Below, piece after piece: positions 17,966 to 26,363 of a stretch of DNA of 64,000 bases. The notes below the pieces were generated by a model. It saw nothing but the letters and a program-made list of their open reading frames with translations. It ran no database searches and was not told the DNA's origin. Position numbers and translations under genes: made by a program. The stretch is taken from the NCBI RefSeq assembly GCF_002261425.1, contig NZ_NEVJ01000001.1, positions 372,001-436,000 of the forward strand, in the 5' to 3' direction. How positions within the stretch are numbered: the stretch's first letter is position 1; every line of letters starts with the position of its first letter. Origin of the DNA: Bordetella genomosp. 9. Lineage in GTDB: Bacteria > Pseudomonadota > Gammaproteobacteria > Burkholderiales > Burkholderiaceae_B.

Positions 17966-18131
17966 AACTTGCTACGCACCACACCGAGAGGACTGCCACT
18001 ACAGCACCCCCGCCTCTCGCCGGGGGAACCGTTCATCCGTGCTGGCATGAACGGCCGGACTTCCTGGTGACCCGACTGCATTCAGTCGTATCACCGCTTG
18101 GTTGAGATCAACCTCGGGTCAACCTCAACGA
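17966..18131 (-). other. Structured 3' UTR element, copy 2
   Basis: Untranslated sequence between the copy-2 stop codon and its terminator, conserved in copy 3 but absent from copy 1. It holds two further inverted repeats: CCGTTCAT-N10-ATGAACGG (18029-18054) and CCCCCG-N8-CGGGGG (18007-18026). It could fold as a 3'-UTR-derived small RNA or an RNA stability element; that is inference. Confidence 0.5.
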
Positions 18132-18452
18132 TCAGCCTTGGAAAGGCTGGTTGTCGATGTCGCCGAAGGCGATGTCGCCATGCACGCCGCCGCCTTGGGC
18201 AACCGCGGGCACCGAAGCCACGTCGGCTTGCGCGGTGAAGGGGGCGTTGTCGCTGTCGGCGTTGGCGGTCAGGCCGGCGGCGCGGGCTTGTTCGAGTTGC
18301 GCGACGACCTGGTCGCGGCTCGTGCTGCTGGCTTGTTGGCCGTAGACGCCTTGGAAGGGCGTGTTGTCCGAATCGCCACGGGGCGTCGCTTGGGCAGCGC
18401 CGATGGCGGCAAAGGAAAGAATCAAAGCGGAAACGATGGTCTTGGTCTTCAT
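18132..18452 (-). CDS. DUF4148-like small exported protein, copy 2
   Basis: A 106-residue paralogue of the proteins at 11374 and 19950. It has the same signal peptide, the same DUF4148-like helix and the same three D-x-D-N-x-P-F motifs. It differs from them only in a short stretch near residue 94, where Gly-Gly-Ala-Pro-Asn-Asp is replaced by Gly-Gly-Val-His-Gly-Asp. AGGAG precedes the ATG. Its promoter region faces that of the MerR-NTPase gene (243 bases apart, divergent), which makes regulation by that protein plausible. Confidence 0.85.
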   Translation of the reverse strand: MKTKTIVSALILSFAAIGAAQATPRGDSDNTPFQGVYGQQASSTSRDQVVAQLEQARAAGLTANADSDNAPFTAQADVASVPAVAQGGGVHGDIAFGDIDNQPFQG

Positions 18453-18695
18453 GGCAGTACTCCTAGTCCTGGTTAAGTGATCCGGGCCGTGCATCGCGAT
18501 TTGTTGGTAAGAGAACTTCGCGATGTCCGTTGCTGTTCCCGATGACTGCATTCTGCGCCGCCAGGACCTAGGGATAAACCCGGATCCAAGAGAATCACCT
18601 TTCCATTTATCCGAGCAATTCCGGCCTATATTGACTCGGCCCCTGGGGCCGCCCTCATGCTGCCTGAACCCGATCAACCCAAGGATGGTGAACAT

Positions 18696-19721
18696 ATGAG
18701 TTCTGCGGACTTGTCGCTCAGCGCTTCGGAAGCGGCCAGACGGCTGGGCGTATCGATCAAGGCCCTGCGGCTATACGAGCGACAGGGCCTGATCAGTCCT
18801 GGCCGCACACCGCCGGGATATCGCGCGTACCGGCCTGACGATATGGCTCGAGCGGCAGAAGTCGTCGCCCTTCGCACGCTCGGACTCAGCCTGGCCCAGG
18901 TTGCGCGTGTGCTGGATGGAGACCCGGCAAGCCTGAAGGTCGCGCTAACGGCCCACGAAACGGCACTCGATAACGACATCCGTGCGCTCGTTCATAAATT
19001 GGACAAGCTTCGAAATATCCAGGCCGATCTTGCCGGTGGCCAGATGCCCTCCGATGGCGAGTTGACCGGACTGCTCGATCGATCGACGACAAGCAGCACA
19101 GCGTTCGAACTCCCTTGGCCCTGGGGTGGCGAGTGGTTCGAAGTTCGCGATGTTCGGCCTTTGAACTACATCATCGGCTCGCTGGGCAGCGGCAAGACCA
19201 TACTGGCCCGGCGTCTCGCCGAAACGCTGCCGGACGCGGGTTTCGTTGGCCTGGATCGGCTCGATAAGCAATGCGCCGCGGCGAAGACCCTGCTGGAGAA
19301 CGACGCCGCGCTCGATTCACGCGTCACGCAGGTGCTGGCCTGGCTCATTGAAGAGGGGGCGACAAGATCCGACGCCCTGATCGCGTTGCTCGTCGCGCTG
19401 GAAGCGGAAGGCCCCGCGGTCCTGGTGGTGGATATGATCGAACAGGATCTCGACCGGTCATCACAGCAGGCCTTGATGGCTCATCTGCGTCAGCGTGCGA
19501 GGGTCGCGGGCACGCGGCCGCTGTTCCTGATGACGCGCTCCGCGGCCATCCTGGATCTCGCGGCGGTTGGACCGGAAGAGGCCATCCTGCTTTGCCCCGC
19601 GAATCACAGCCCCCCGAGTCGCGTGGCGCCTTACCCCGGCGCGCCGGGTTACGAGGCGGTCGCGACATGCCTGGCACCGCCCGAGGTACGAGAGCGGATA
19701 GCAAGACGCCCCGGCGGCTGA
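18696..19721 (+). CDS. MerR-family regulator fused to a P-loop NTPase domain
   Basis: A 341-residue fusion. Residues 7-75 are a MerR winged helix (LSASEAARRLGVSIKALRLY then RQGLISPGRTPPGYRAY), followed by a dimerisation helix (85-112). Residues 150-300 form a nucleotide-binding domain: Walker A GSLGSGKT (161-168), a hydrophobic strand ending in Asp as Walker B (AVLVVDMIEQD, 241-251), and a sensor-like strand PLFLMTRS (275-282). Ordinary MerR proteins have a small effector-binding tail instead. The ATG at 18696 follows AAGGA. The gene lies between two direct copies of the DUF4148 cassette and is divergent from copy 2. What it senses is unknown; ATP-dependent transcription control is inference. 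Confidence 0.8.
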   Translation: MSSADLSLSASEAARRLGVSIKALRLYERQGLISPGRTPPGYRAYRPDDMARAAEVVALRTLGLSLAQVARVLDGDPASLKVALTAHETALDNDIRALVHKLDKLRNIQADLAGGQMPSDGELTGLLDRSTTSSTAFELPWPWGGEWFEVRDVRPLNYIIGSLGSGKTILARRLAETLPDAGFVGLDRLDKQCAAAKTLLENDAALDSRVTQVLAWLIEEGATRSDALIALLVALEAEGPAVLVVDMIEQDLDRSSQQALMAHLRQRARVAGTRPLFLMTRSAAILDLAAVGPEEAILLCPANHSPPSRVAPYPGAPGYEAVATCLAPPEVRERIARRPGG

Positions 19722-19775
19722 ACGAAATCAGCACCACGGCAGCCACCAGCAGCGACCGCAATAAATGCTGGCACA

Positions 19776-19808
19776 AAAGCAATCGGCCCCCTCAACTGCA
19801 GGGGGCCG
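19776..19808 (-). terminator. Hairpin terminator of cassette copy 3
   Basis: A nine-base-pair stem (CGGCCCCCT / AGGGGGCCG) with a seven-base loop, followed on the minus strand by ATTGCTTTTG. It converges with the MerR-NTPase gene, whose stop is at 19721. Confidence 0.7.
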
Positions 19809-19949
19809 ACCGTACTACGCACCACACCGAGAGGACTGCCACTACAGCACCCCCGCCTCTCGCCGGGGGAACCGTTCACCCGTGCTGGCATGAACGGCCG
19901 GACTTCCTGGTGACCCGACTGCGTTCAGCCGTGTCACTGCCAGTCTCGA
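19809..19949 (-). other. Structured 3' UTR element, copy 3
   Basis: Counterpart of 17966-18131, with the same GC hairpin (CCCCCG / CGGGGG), while the second arm pair carries one change (CCGTTCAC / ATGAACGG), so a G-C/U wobble is needed. It is shorter by about 25 bases next to the stop codon. The retained hairpins argue for an RNA-level role, although recent duplication alone would also explain them. Confidence 0.45.
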
Positions 19950-20270
19950 TCAGCCTTGGAAGGGCTGGTTGTCGATGTCGCCGAAGGCGATGTCATTGGG
20001 CGCGCCGCCGCCTTGGGCAACCGCGGGCACCGAAGCCACGTCGGCTTGCGCGGTGAAGGGCGCGTTGTCGCTGTCGGCGTTGGCGGTCAGGCCAGCGGCG
20101 CGGGCTTGTTCGAGTTGCGCGACGACCTGGTCGCGGCTCGTGCTGCTGGCTTGTTGGCCATAGACGCCTTGGAAGGGCGTGTTGTCCGAATCGCCACGGG
20201 GCGTCGCTTGGGCAGCGCCGATGGCGGCAAAGGAAAGAATCAAAGCGGAAACGATGGTCTTGGTCTTCAT
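19950..20270 (-). CDS. DUF4148-like small exported protein, copy 3
   Basis: A 106-residue exported protein predicted to be identical to copy 1, with one synonymous base difference noticed in the coding region. Same AGGAG ribosome site, leader and terminator type. Identity between copies 1 and 3, which are 8.5 kb apart, and divergence of copy 2 between them suggests gene conversion or a recent second duplication. Confidence 0.85.
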   Translation of the reverse strand: MKTKTIVSALILSFAAIGAAQATPRGDSDNTPFQGVYGQQASSTSRDQVVAQLEQARAAGLTANADSDNAPFTAQADVASVPAVAQGGGAPNDIAFGDIDNQPFQG

Positions 20271-20652
20271 GGCAGTACTCCTAGTCCTGGTTAAGTGATC
20301 CGGGCCGTGCATCGCGATCTGCTGTGTAGAGAACTTCGCGATGTCCGTTGCTGTTCCCGATGACTGCATTCTGCGCCGCCAGGACCTAGGGATAAACCCT
20401 GATCCCCGGAAATCATCTTTCCATTTTCACGAGAAATGCCTCCGGATAGTGTTCCCTGCTGCGAAGTGCGAAACAGAGTGCCGCATCGGTCCGTCGTCTC
20501 CGCGGGGGAGCGGCATCCGACGACTTTGCGTTCGAACGAGGACGTTTTGTCTCAAATCGTTGCTGTTTAATGCCTTGACGGGCATTCGGGAGTACGCGCC
20601 GCCGATAGAATGGTCGGCGCGTTATCTGTGTGGCCGGGAGACCCTTATTCAC

Positions 20653-20928
20653 ATGTTTATTCGTCGCGTCGCGGTGGTGTCCTTGATCGGCCTGTTGTCG
20701 GCCTGCTCAACCACGAAAAAAACGGACTCCGTGGAGTCGACGGTGCGTCCGACTTCGACCAGCACCGCCAAGGCATCCGGTCGGGTGGTGGATTCCTGTT
20801 CGTCGTCGCGCAGCAAGTGCTTGTACAAGGGCTCGTATGAGCCCGGCGAAAGGGACTATGCCGAGCAGGAAGCCAAGCGCCTGAACCTGGCCGAACTCGA
20901 AAGGCTGAAGCGCGCCTTCGGCAATTGA
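20653..20928 (+). CDS. Small putative lipoprotein
   Basis: A 91-residue protein with a lipoprotein signal peptide: charged start MFIRR, hydrophobic core and lipobox LLSAC with Cys19. The mature part is Ser/Thr-rich (residues 20-55), has a possible disulfide pair (DSCSSSRSKC), and ends in a charged helix rich in Glu, Arg and Leu. No family recognised. The ATG is about 13 bases after GGGAG, which is long, so the start is moderately sure. It is monocistronic and converges with the amidohydrolase-like gene. Confidence 0.7.
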   Translation: MFIRRVAVVSLIGLLSACSTTKKTDSVESTVRPTSTSTAKASGRVVDSCSSSRSKCLYKGSYEPGERDYAEQEAKRLNLAELERLKRAFGN

Positions 20929-20982
20929 CGCTGGCGCCGGCTTTGGGCGATTGCCGGGCGGTATGTAGATGCGAAAGAGCCG

Positions 20983-21846
20983 TCAGGCCGTTGCGTCCAG
21001 CCGCAGGAACTCCGCGGCGTTATCGCATAGCCACCGCTGCCGCACGTCGTCCGGCAACGGCAAGGCCGAGAACTCGTCCAGCGTGCGGGGCACAGGCATC
21101 ATGGGGAAGGCGGTGCCGAAGATCATACGGTGCTTCAGGACCGTCTTGCCGTACTGCAGCAGCGCTTCATAGCCGGAGTGCGGCGTCGTCATCAGGCGTG
21201 GACGGATCGCCAGGGTTCCTATCCAGAGATTGGGATGCCGCCATGCCACGGCGATCAATTCATTGACCCAGGGCCAACCCGGGGGCGACGCGCAGACGCG
21301 CAGGTCGGGGAAGTCGCGCAGCACCCGGTCCAGCGCCTGCGGATGGCCATGATGCATGGACGTGCGGGTCGAAAAATTCGTGCCGCAGTGCACGTTGACC
21401 GGCACATCGAGCTCGGAGCATTTCGCGTACAGCGGATACAGCAGGCGGTCGTCGATATCGAGCCCCAGCTCGAAGCCCTGTATATTCAGGCCGCGCAGCC
21501 CCAGCTCCTTGACCGCCTGTTCCAGTTCCCGGACGGCGGCCATGCCGCGATGCGGATCCACACCGGCGAAGCCGATATACCGCGGCCCATGCTCGCGGCA
21601 GAAATCGGCCACCGTCTCGTTGGCGATCTTGAAGCCGAAGGTGGAGCTCAGGTCGCGGGCCTTCAGCACCACGGCCCGGGCGTCGAGGCGTTCGTAGGTG
21701 TCCAGGTACTCCCGCAACGCATCGGGTCCGGTCTCGCGATCGACCTGCGCCTCGCTGTTGCCGTAGACGCGGCGATAGTTCGCCAGGTGGGGCGCCCGGC
21801 CTTCGAAACCTGGGGCGGGCGGGCGGCTGGAAAAATCGATGAACAT
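20983..21846 (-). CDS. Amidohydrolase-2 family TIM-barrel protein lacking canonical metal ligands
   Basis: A 287-residue protein of the ACMSD/COG2159 amidohydrolase group. Family members normally bind a metal through an N-terminal His-x-His, a barrel His and a late Asp in a GSDFP-type motif. Here the N-terminus reads MFIDFSSRPP (no His pair) and the late motif reads GTAFP (Ala in place of Asp), while the central NVHCGT histidine remains. It may therefore act without a metal, or not be an enzyme. It is the last gene of the polyamine-type ABC/CoA-ligase operon, 19 bases after the CoA ligase. Confidence 0.75.
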   Translation of the reverse strand: MFIDFSSRPPAPGFEGRAPHLANYRRVYGNSEAQVDRETGPDALREYLDTYERLDARAVVLKARDLSSTFGFKIANETVADFCREHGPRYIGFAGVDPHRGMAAVRELEQAVKELGLRGLNIQGFELGLDIDDRLLYPLYAKCSELDVPVNVHCGTNFSTRTSMHHGHPQALDRVLRDFPDLRVCASPPGWPWVNELIAVAWRHPNLWIGTLAIRPRLMTTPHSGYEALLQYGKTVLKHRMIFGTAFPMMPVPRTLDEFSALPLPDDVRQRWLCDNAAEFLRLDATA

Positions 21847-21865
21847 GGCGGCCTCCTCAAGCGCG

Positions 21866-23566
21866 TCAGCGCCAGACAGATTGTTGGCGGTCGTAGCTGC
21901 CCGCGAAAGGATCGGTCATCTCGGCGATCAGCCGCTTCTTGGCGATCTTGCGCGACGGCGTGCGGGGAAAATCCTCTTCCATGTAATGCAGGTAGCGGGG
22001 CACCTTGAACGGCGCCAGGTGCCTGGCGCAGTGTTCGAATATGGCTTCCGGCGGGACCTCGCTGGATGTCAGGCCGGCGCGCAGCTTGATGTAGGCCTTG
22101 ACCTCCTCGCGGCGCAGCGGATCGGGAACGGGCACCACCGCGGCTTCCTCGATATCGTCCATGCCGCGCAGCACGGCTTCGACCTCGTTCGCGGCGATGT
22201 TCTCGCCCGCGCGCTTGATCATTTCCTTGATGCGTCCGACCAGGTAGTAATAGCCGGCCTCGTCACGGCGGAAAAGATCGCCCGTGCGGAACCATTCTCC
22301 GTCGAAACTCTCGGCGTTGGCTTGCGGCCGCTTGTAGTAGCCCAGGAAAATGCCCCTGCCGCGCACCCACAATTCGCCGATCTCGCCATCGGGCGTGGGC
22401 GCGCCGATCTCGTCGCGGATCTCGAAGCGCCGGAAAGCCGCCGGCAGCCCACAGCTGCGTACCAGCGACATCTCGTACGCCCATTCCGGCATGAGGGCGC
22501 CGGTGCCGATCTCCGTCATGCCGTAACCTTCGCGCGCCGTCAGGTTGAAACGGCGTTGCACATCGCGGCGAGCGGTCTCGGTCCAGCCGTAGATGCTGAT
22601 GTACTTCAGGTCGATCTCGCCATCGGCGGGGGACTCCGGATAATGCGACAGCACGGGTTCCGGGAAGATGCAATAGTGGATGCGGTAATCCTTCAGCCAC
22701 GACATGAAGCGGCTCAGGCTCATGCGGTCGGCGATGTAGGCGGTGCCGCCCAGTGCCAGCGTCATCAGGAACTGCCACATGGGATCCATGTAGAAGAACG
22801 GCGCCCACACCAGCACGTTGTGGATGCCGCCCTCGCCGGTGCGGCGGTGCCGGGCCGAGTTGTGCGCGTGGATCATCCAGTAGTCGTGCGTCAGCAGGCA
22901 GCCCTTGGGGAAGCCCGTCGTGCCCGAGGTGTACTGAAGGTTCAGTATGTCCGTGCGCGCCACCGGCGCCGGTGGCGTGAAACCGGGTTGGCCGTCGCGC
23001 ACCAGCGCGTGCCAGTCGAGCTGCGCCGCGCGATCGCGGTCGGCACCGCTGTCGTCGCCCCTGGTGTCAGCCCTGCCATCCCCTGCGCCGCCCTGCGCAT
23101 ACACGACGATGCGCTCGGGCGCCAGCAGCGGCGGCAGGGCCTGCAGCGCCTGCAGCTTGGCCAGCAAACCCGATTCCACCACCACGTACTGCGCGTCCGA
23201 ATCCCGCAGCACGAAGTCCAGTTCGTCGGTCGTGTACGACGTATTGACCGGCACCATCACCGCGCCAATGCGTCCCAGGGCGATCCAGGTCACCGGAAAG
23301 GCCGGCGTGTTGCCCAGCATGACCGCGACGTGGCAGCCTTTGCGCACGCCGCGCGCCAGCAGGCTGGACGCCAGGCGGTCCGCCTGCTCATCGAGCTGGC
23401 CATAGCTCATGGACTGCTGCTGTTCGAACCACACCGCCGCGACGGCGTCGCCCATCAGCGCGGCGCGCTGCCGCACGAATTCACCCAGCGATTCGGGCAG
23501 GGCCAGCGACTCTTCGCGCTGGCGACGGACGAGTTCGGCCTGCACGGTCGAAGACTGTGTCTGCAT
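21866..23566 (-). CDS. AMP-forming acyl-CoA ligase (CaiC-like)
   Basis: A 566-residue ANL-superfamily ligase that activates a carboxylate to acyl-adenylate and then CoA thioester. It has the P-loop YTSGTTGFPKG, the YGMTE motif, the GELWVRGRG loop, the hinge region (GEWFRTGDLFRRDEAGYYYL) and a C-terminal lysine in PSRKIAKKRL. The start at ATG 23566 is chosen because GAGG lies about ten bases upstream; an ATG six bases earlier is also in frame. Overall it resembles crotonobetaine/carnitine-CoA ligases. It lies downstream of the ABC ATPase in the polyamine-type operon and may activate the acid made by the aldehyde dehydrogenase. Confidence 0.88.
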   Translation of the reverse strand: MQTQSSTVQAELVRRQREESLALPESLGEFVRQRAALMGDAVAAVWFEQQQSMSYGQLDEQADRLASSLLARGVRKGCHVAVMLGNTPAFPVTWIALGRIGAVMVPVNTSYTTDELDFVLRDSDAQYVVVESGLLAKLQALQALPPLLAPERIVVYAQGGAGDGRADTRGDDSGADRDRAAQLDWHALVRDGQPGFTPPAPVARTDILNLQYTSGTTGFPKGCLLTHDYWMIHAHNSARHRRTGEGGIHNVLVWAPFFYMDPMWQFLMTLALGGTAYIADRMSLSRFMSWLKDYRIHYCIFPEPVLSHYPESPADGEIDLKYISIYGWTETARRDVQRRFNLTAREGYGMTEIGTGALMPEWAYEMSLVRSCGLPAAFRRFEIRDEIGAPTPDGEIGELWVRGRGIFLGYYKRPQANAESFDGEWFRTGDLFRRDEAGYYYLVGRIKEMIKRAGENIAANEVEAVLRGMDDIEEAAVVPVPDPLRREEVKAYIKLRAGLTSSEVPPEAIFEHCARHLAPFKVPRYLHYMEEDFPRTPSRKIAKKRLIAEMTDPFAGSYDRQQSVWR

Positions 23567-23621
23567 TGGCATTTTCCTCGGAAGTCCGGCGGCCGACATC
23601 CTGGCCGCCTCATGAATCGGG

Positions 23622-24722
23622 CTAGTCCAGCACCAGGCAATCCCGGTGCGACCACGTCAGCCGCACGGGCGCGTCGCGTGGCAGCGGCACCCGGTCGCGA
23701 CGGTTCTGTTCCTGCACCACCATGCGGACGGACGCCCCTACGCGGACGTGATGCCGCACGATGCCGCCCAGGATGATGGTGTCTTCCAGAACGCCATCCA
23801 CCCCTTGTTCCTCGCCGGGCGGCGCGCCGGCGGCGTGCATGACGATGCTCTCGGGTCGTATCAGCAGGCTGGCTGCGCTGGCGCCGGGCGTCGCGTTGGC
23901 CGGGGCAATGCCCTGGGACCCCGCGCAGCGCGTGGCGCGCATGTCACCCAGCGCCGTCGATACCGCCACGCCGTCGGGCGTCGCCGCGCGCACGTCGCAG
24001 GGAAGCAGGTTCGCGGTGCCGATGAAGTCGGCGGCGAAGCGCGTCGCCGGGCGGAAGTAGAGCGCCTCCGGCTTGTCCTCCTGTTCGATGCGGCCGCCGT
24101 TCATCAGGACGATGCGATCGGACATGGTCAGCGCTTCGTCCTGGTCGTGCGTGACGTTCACCATGGTGATGCCGAGCTCGGCATGGATGCGGCGCAGCTC
24201 CAGCTGCATCTGTTCCCGCAGCTTCTTGTCCAGCGCGCCCAGCGGCTCATCCAGCAATATCAGCGCCGGGTTGTAGACGATGCAGCGCGCCAGGGAGACC
24301 CGTTGCTGCTGGCCGCCGGACAGCTCGCGCGGCTTGCGTGCCGCCAGGTCGGGCAGGCGCACCAGTTCCAGCACCTCGCGAACCTTGCGTTCGATCTCGG
24401 CGCGCGCGAGCCTGCGCACGCGCAGCGGAAAGGCGATGTTCTCGAACACCGTCATGTGCGGCATCAGCGCGTAGTTCTGGAACACCATGCCCAGTTGCCG
24501 CTTGCTGGGCGGGCTGGTGGTGACGTCGCGGCCGTCGATGACGATGCGGCCCGTCGACGGCGGCACCATGCCGGCGATCAGGTTGAGCAGCGTCGTCTTG
24601 CCGGATCCGCTGGGGCCGAGCAGCGTGACGAACTCGCCCTTGCGCACCGACAGGTCCACGGGATGCAGGGCCTGCACACCGCCGTAGCGCTTGGAGACCT
24701 GTCGCAGTTCTATCATGTTCAT
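23622..24722 (-). CDS. ABC transporter ATPase (PotA-like)
   Basis: A 366-residue ATPase of the spermidine/putrescine (PotA) class: Walker A GPSGSGKTT, signature LSGGQQQR, Walker B with LLDEPLGALDKKLR, and a C-terminal TOBE regulatory domain from about residue 270. It works with the two permeases and binding protein at 26364-29099, from which it is separated by the FAD oxidoreductase gene. Confidence 0.9.
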   Translation of the reverse strand: MNMIELRQVSKRYGGVQALHPVDLSVRKGEFVTLLGPSGSGKTTLLNLIAGMVPPSTGRIVIDGRDVTTSPPSKRQLGMVFQNYALMPHMTVFENIAFPLRVRRLARAEIERKVREVLELVRLPDLAARKPRELSGGQQQRVSLARCIVYNPALILLDEPLGALDKKLREQMQLELRRIHAELGITMVNVTHDQDEALTMSDRIVLMNGGRIEQEDKPEALYFRPATRFAADFIGTANLLPCDVRAATPDGVAVSTALGDMRATRCAGSQGIAPANATPGASAASLLIRPESIVMHAAGAPPGEEQGVDGVLEDTIILGGIVRHHVRVGASVRMVVQEQNRRDRVPLPRDAPVRLTWSHRDCLVLD

Positions 24723-24765
24723 GGCGATGCAGTCCGTGTGGGTTCAGGGGCGCGGGCGCGCGGTT

Positions 24766-26349
24766 TCAAAGCCGTGAGGCCAGGATGACGCGCGCGGCAT
24801 TGTGGCCGGGCACGCCTGTCACGCCGCCGCCCGGGTGGACGGAGGCCCCGCACTGGTACAGGCCGGCGATAGGCGTGCGGTAGTCCGCCGCGCCGCGCAC
24901 GGGCCGGCGAAAGAAGATCTGGTCCGCGCTCAGTTCGCCGTGGTGCACGTGGCCGCCGGGCAGCGCGAAGCGTTCTTCCAGGTCCGGCGGCGCCAGCACC
25001 TGGGCATCGTCCACGCAGTCGCGAAACCCCGGCGCATGGGCTTCCAGCGTATCGAACACGGCGTCGCGCAGGCGGTCGCGTCCCGTGCTCCAGTCCGAGT
25101 CCCGCAGGCGGTAGGGCGCATGCTGTCCGAAAATGCTGATCAGATGCTTGCCCGGGGGCGCGACCGTCGCATCCAGCTTGCTGGGCGTCAGAATGACCAG
25201 CGGCAGGCGCGCCGCGAAACCGCCCTGGCGCGCGGCATCGTAGGCCTGTTCGAGATAGTCCACGGACGGCCCGATGCGTATCTGCGTGGGATAGTCGAAG
25301 CCCGCTCCCGCCGCGTCGAAATCCTTGAAGACCGGCAGCCGGTTCATCGCCAGGTTGACCTTGAAGGCGTGGGACACGTCGCGGATGCGGTCGACGCGCG
25401 CCAGGAATTCCGCCGGTACGTGGGCGGGATCCACCAGCCGGCGGAACAGCACCTTGGTCGCGGCATTCGATATCACGCACTTCGCCTGCAGCGTTTCGCC
25501 GCTTTCCAGGGTGACCCCGGTGGCGCGGCCGGCCTCCACGTCGACGCGCGCCACAGGCGCGCCCAGGCGGACTTCCATCCCGTGCGCCTGGCCGGACGCG
25601 GCGATGGCTTCCGAGATCGAGCCCATGCCGCCGCGCACGAAGCCGGCCGGCCCGGCGGGCGTGGTGTGATCGCGGACATAGCCGCGCAGCAGCACATAGG
25701 CCGAACCCGGCGCCGACAGGGTGGTGGTCGCGCCGCCGCAGGCGACGTAGAAGCCCAGGGCCGCGATGGTTTCGTCGGCCTGGAACCAGCGCCCGAGAAA
25801 ATCCCGTGCGCTGAGCGTCAGCACGTCGTAGAGGTCGTAGAACTGCTCGCCGATATTGCGATAGCGCCAGGCGAAGCGCAGCAGGCGCAGCCGCGACGAC
25901 AGGTCGCTGGCGGCCGGGTCCGGCGGAATCTCCCAGAGCATGCGGGACACCGTGGCGCCCAACCGCGCCATGTGGTCGCGGTAGCGGGGATAGGCGGCGG
26001 CATCCGCCGCGCTGAAACGGCTCATGCCGGCGTGCAGCTGCTTGTCGTCGCCGAAGACCAGGCTGCGGCCTTCACCGTACAGGTGCACCATGGGCGTCGG
26101 TCGGATGACGGCGTAGCCATGCCGGGCCAGCTCCAGTTCCTGGATGATGCGCGGCTGCAGCAACGCCATCGTGTAGGACGCGACCGACACCCGGTAGCCC
26201 GGCCAGACAGCCTCGCTGACCGCCGCGCCGCCGATCACGTCGCGCCGCTCCAGCACGCAGACCTTGCGGCCCGCGCGAGCCAGGTAGGCGCCGCACACCA
26301 GCCCATTGTGTCCGCCGCCGATGATGATCGCGTCGTAGCTTGCCGCCAT
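24766..26349 (-). CDS. FAD-dependent oxidoreductase, phytoene-desaturase (CrtI) type
   Basis: A 527-residue flavoprotein of the NAD(P)/FAD-dependent CrtI-like group: N-terminal dinucleotide fold (DAIIIGGGHNGLVCGAYLAR) with a following CVLERRDVIGGAA, and the C-terminal FAD motif (GLYQCGASVHPGGGVTGVPG). Proteins of this kind are common outside carotenoid synthesis and no other crt gene is near. Inside a polyamine-type import operon it could oxidise an amine or a CoA-bound acid; this is inference. The ATG at 26349 has only a weak GGA ribosome site. Confidence 0.85.
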   Translation of the reverse strand: MAASYDAIIIGGGHNGLVCGAYLARAGRKVCVLERRDVIGGAAVSEAVWPGYRVSVASYTMALLQPRIIQELELARHGYAVIRPTPMVHLYGEGRSLVFGDDKQLHAGMSRFSAADAAAYPRYRDHMARLGATVSRMLWEIPPDPAASDLSSRLRLLRFAWRYRNIGEQFYDLYDVLTLSARDFLGRWFQADETIAALGFYVACGGATTTLSAPGSAYVLLRGYVRDHTTPAGPAGFVRGGMGSISEAIAASGQAHGMEVRLGAPVARVDVEAGRATGVTLESGETLQAKCVISNAATKVLFRRLVDPAHVPAEFLARVDRIRDVSHAFKVNLAMNRLPVFKDFDAAGAGFDYPTQIRIGPSVDYLEQAYDAARQGGFAARLPLVILTPSKLDATVAPPGKHLISIFGQHAPYRLRDSDWSTGRDRLRDAVFDTLEAHAPGFRDCVDDAQVLAPPDLEERFALPGGHVHHGELSADQIFFRRPVRGAADYRTPIAGLYQCGASVHPGGGVTGVPGHNAARVILASRL

Positions 26350-26363
26350 GAGAGTCTTTTCCG

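Larger units (their letters stand above)
17934..18608 (-). repeat. Cassette copy 2 (direct repeat)
   Basis: The second copy of the DUF4148 cassette, about 670 bases, with the conserved leader (18453-18608), gene, a 166-base structured 3' UTR and terminator. It shares the long 3' UTR with copy 3 and not with copy 1. It differs most in the coding region, at a short block that changes the residues Ala-Pro-Asn to Val-His-Gly. The intervening 17774-17933 between the oxygenase start and the repeat shows no other feature. Confidence 0.85.
19778..20426 (-). repeat. Cassette copy 3 (direct repeat)
   Basis: The third DUF4148 cassette, about 650 bases, in the same orientation as copies 1 and 2. The leader portion (20271-20426) is conserved up to the string TTTCCATTT. 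The remaining 20427-20652, up to the lipoprotein gene, shows no feature I can name. Confidence 0.85.

Noticed and set aside
17774..20652. Insertion sequence or integron explanation for the repeats
   Set aside because: No transposase, integrase or attC-like site and no terminal inverted repeats or target duplications were seen at the cassette edges.
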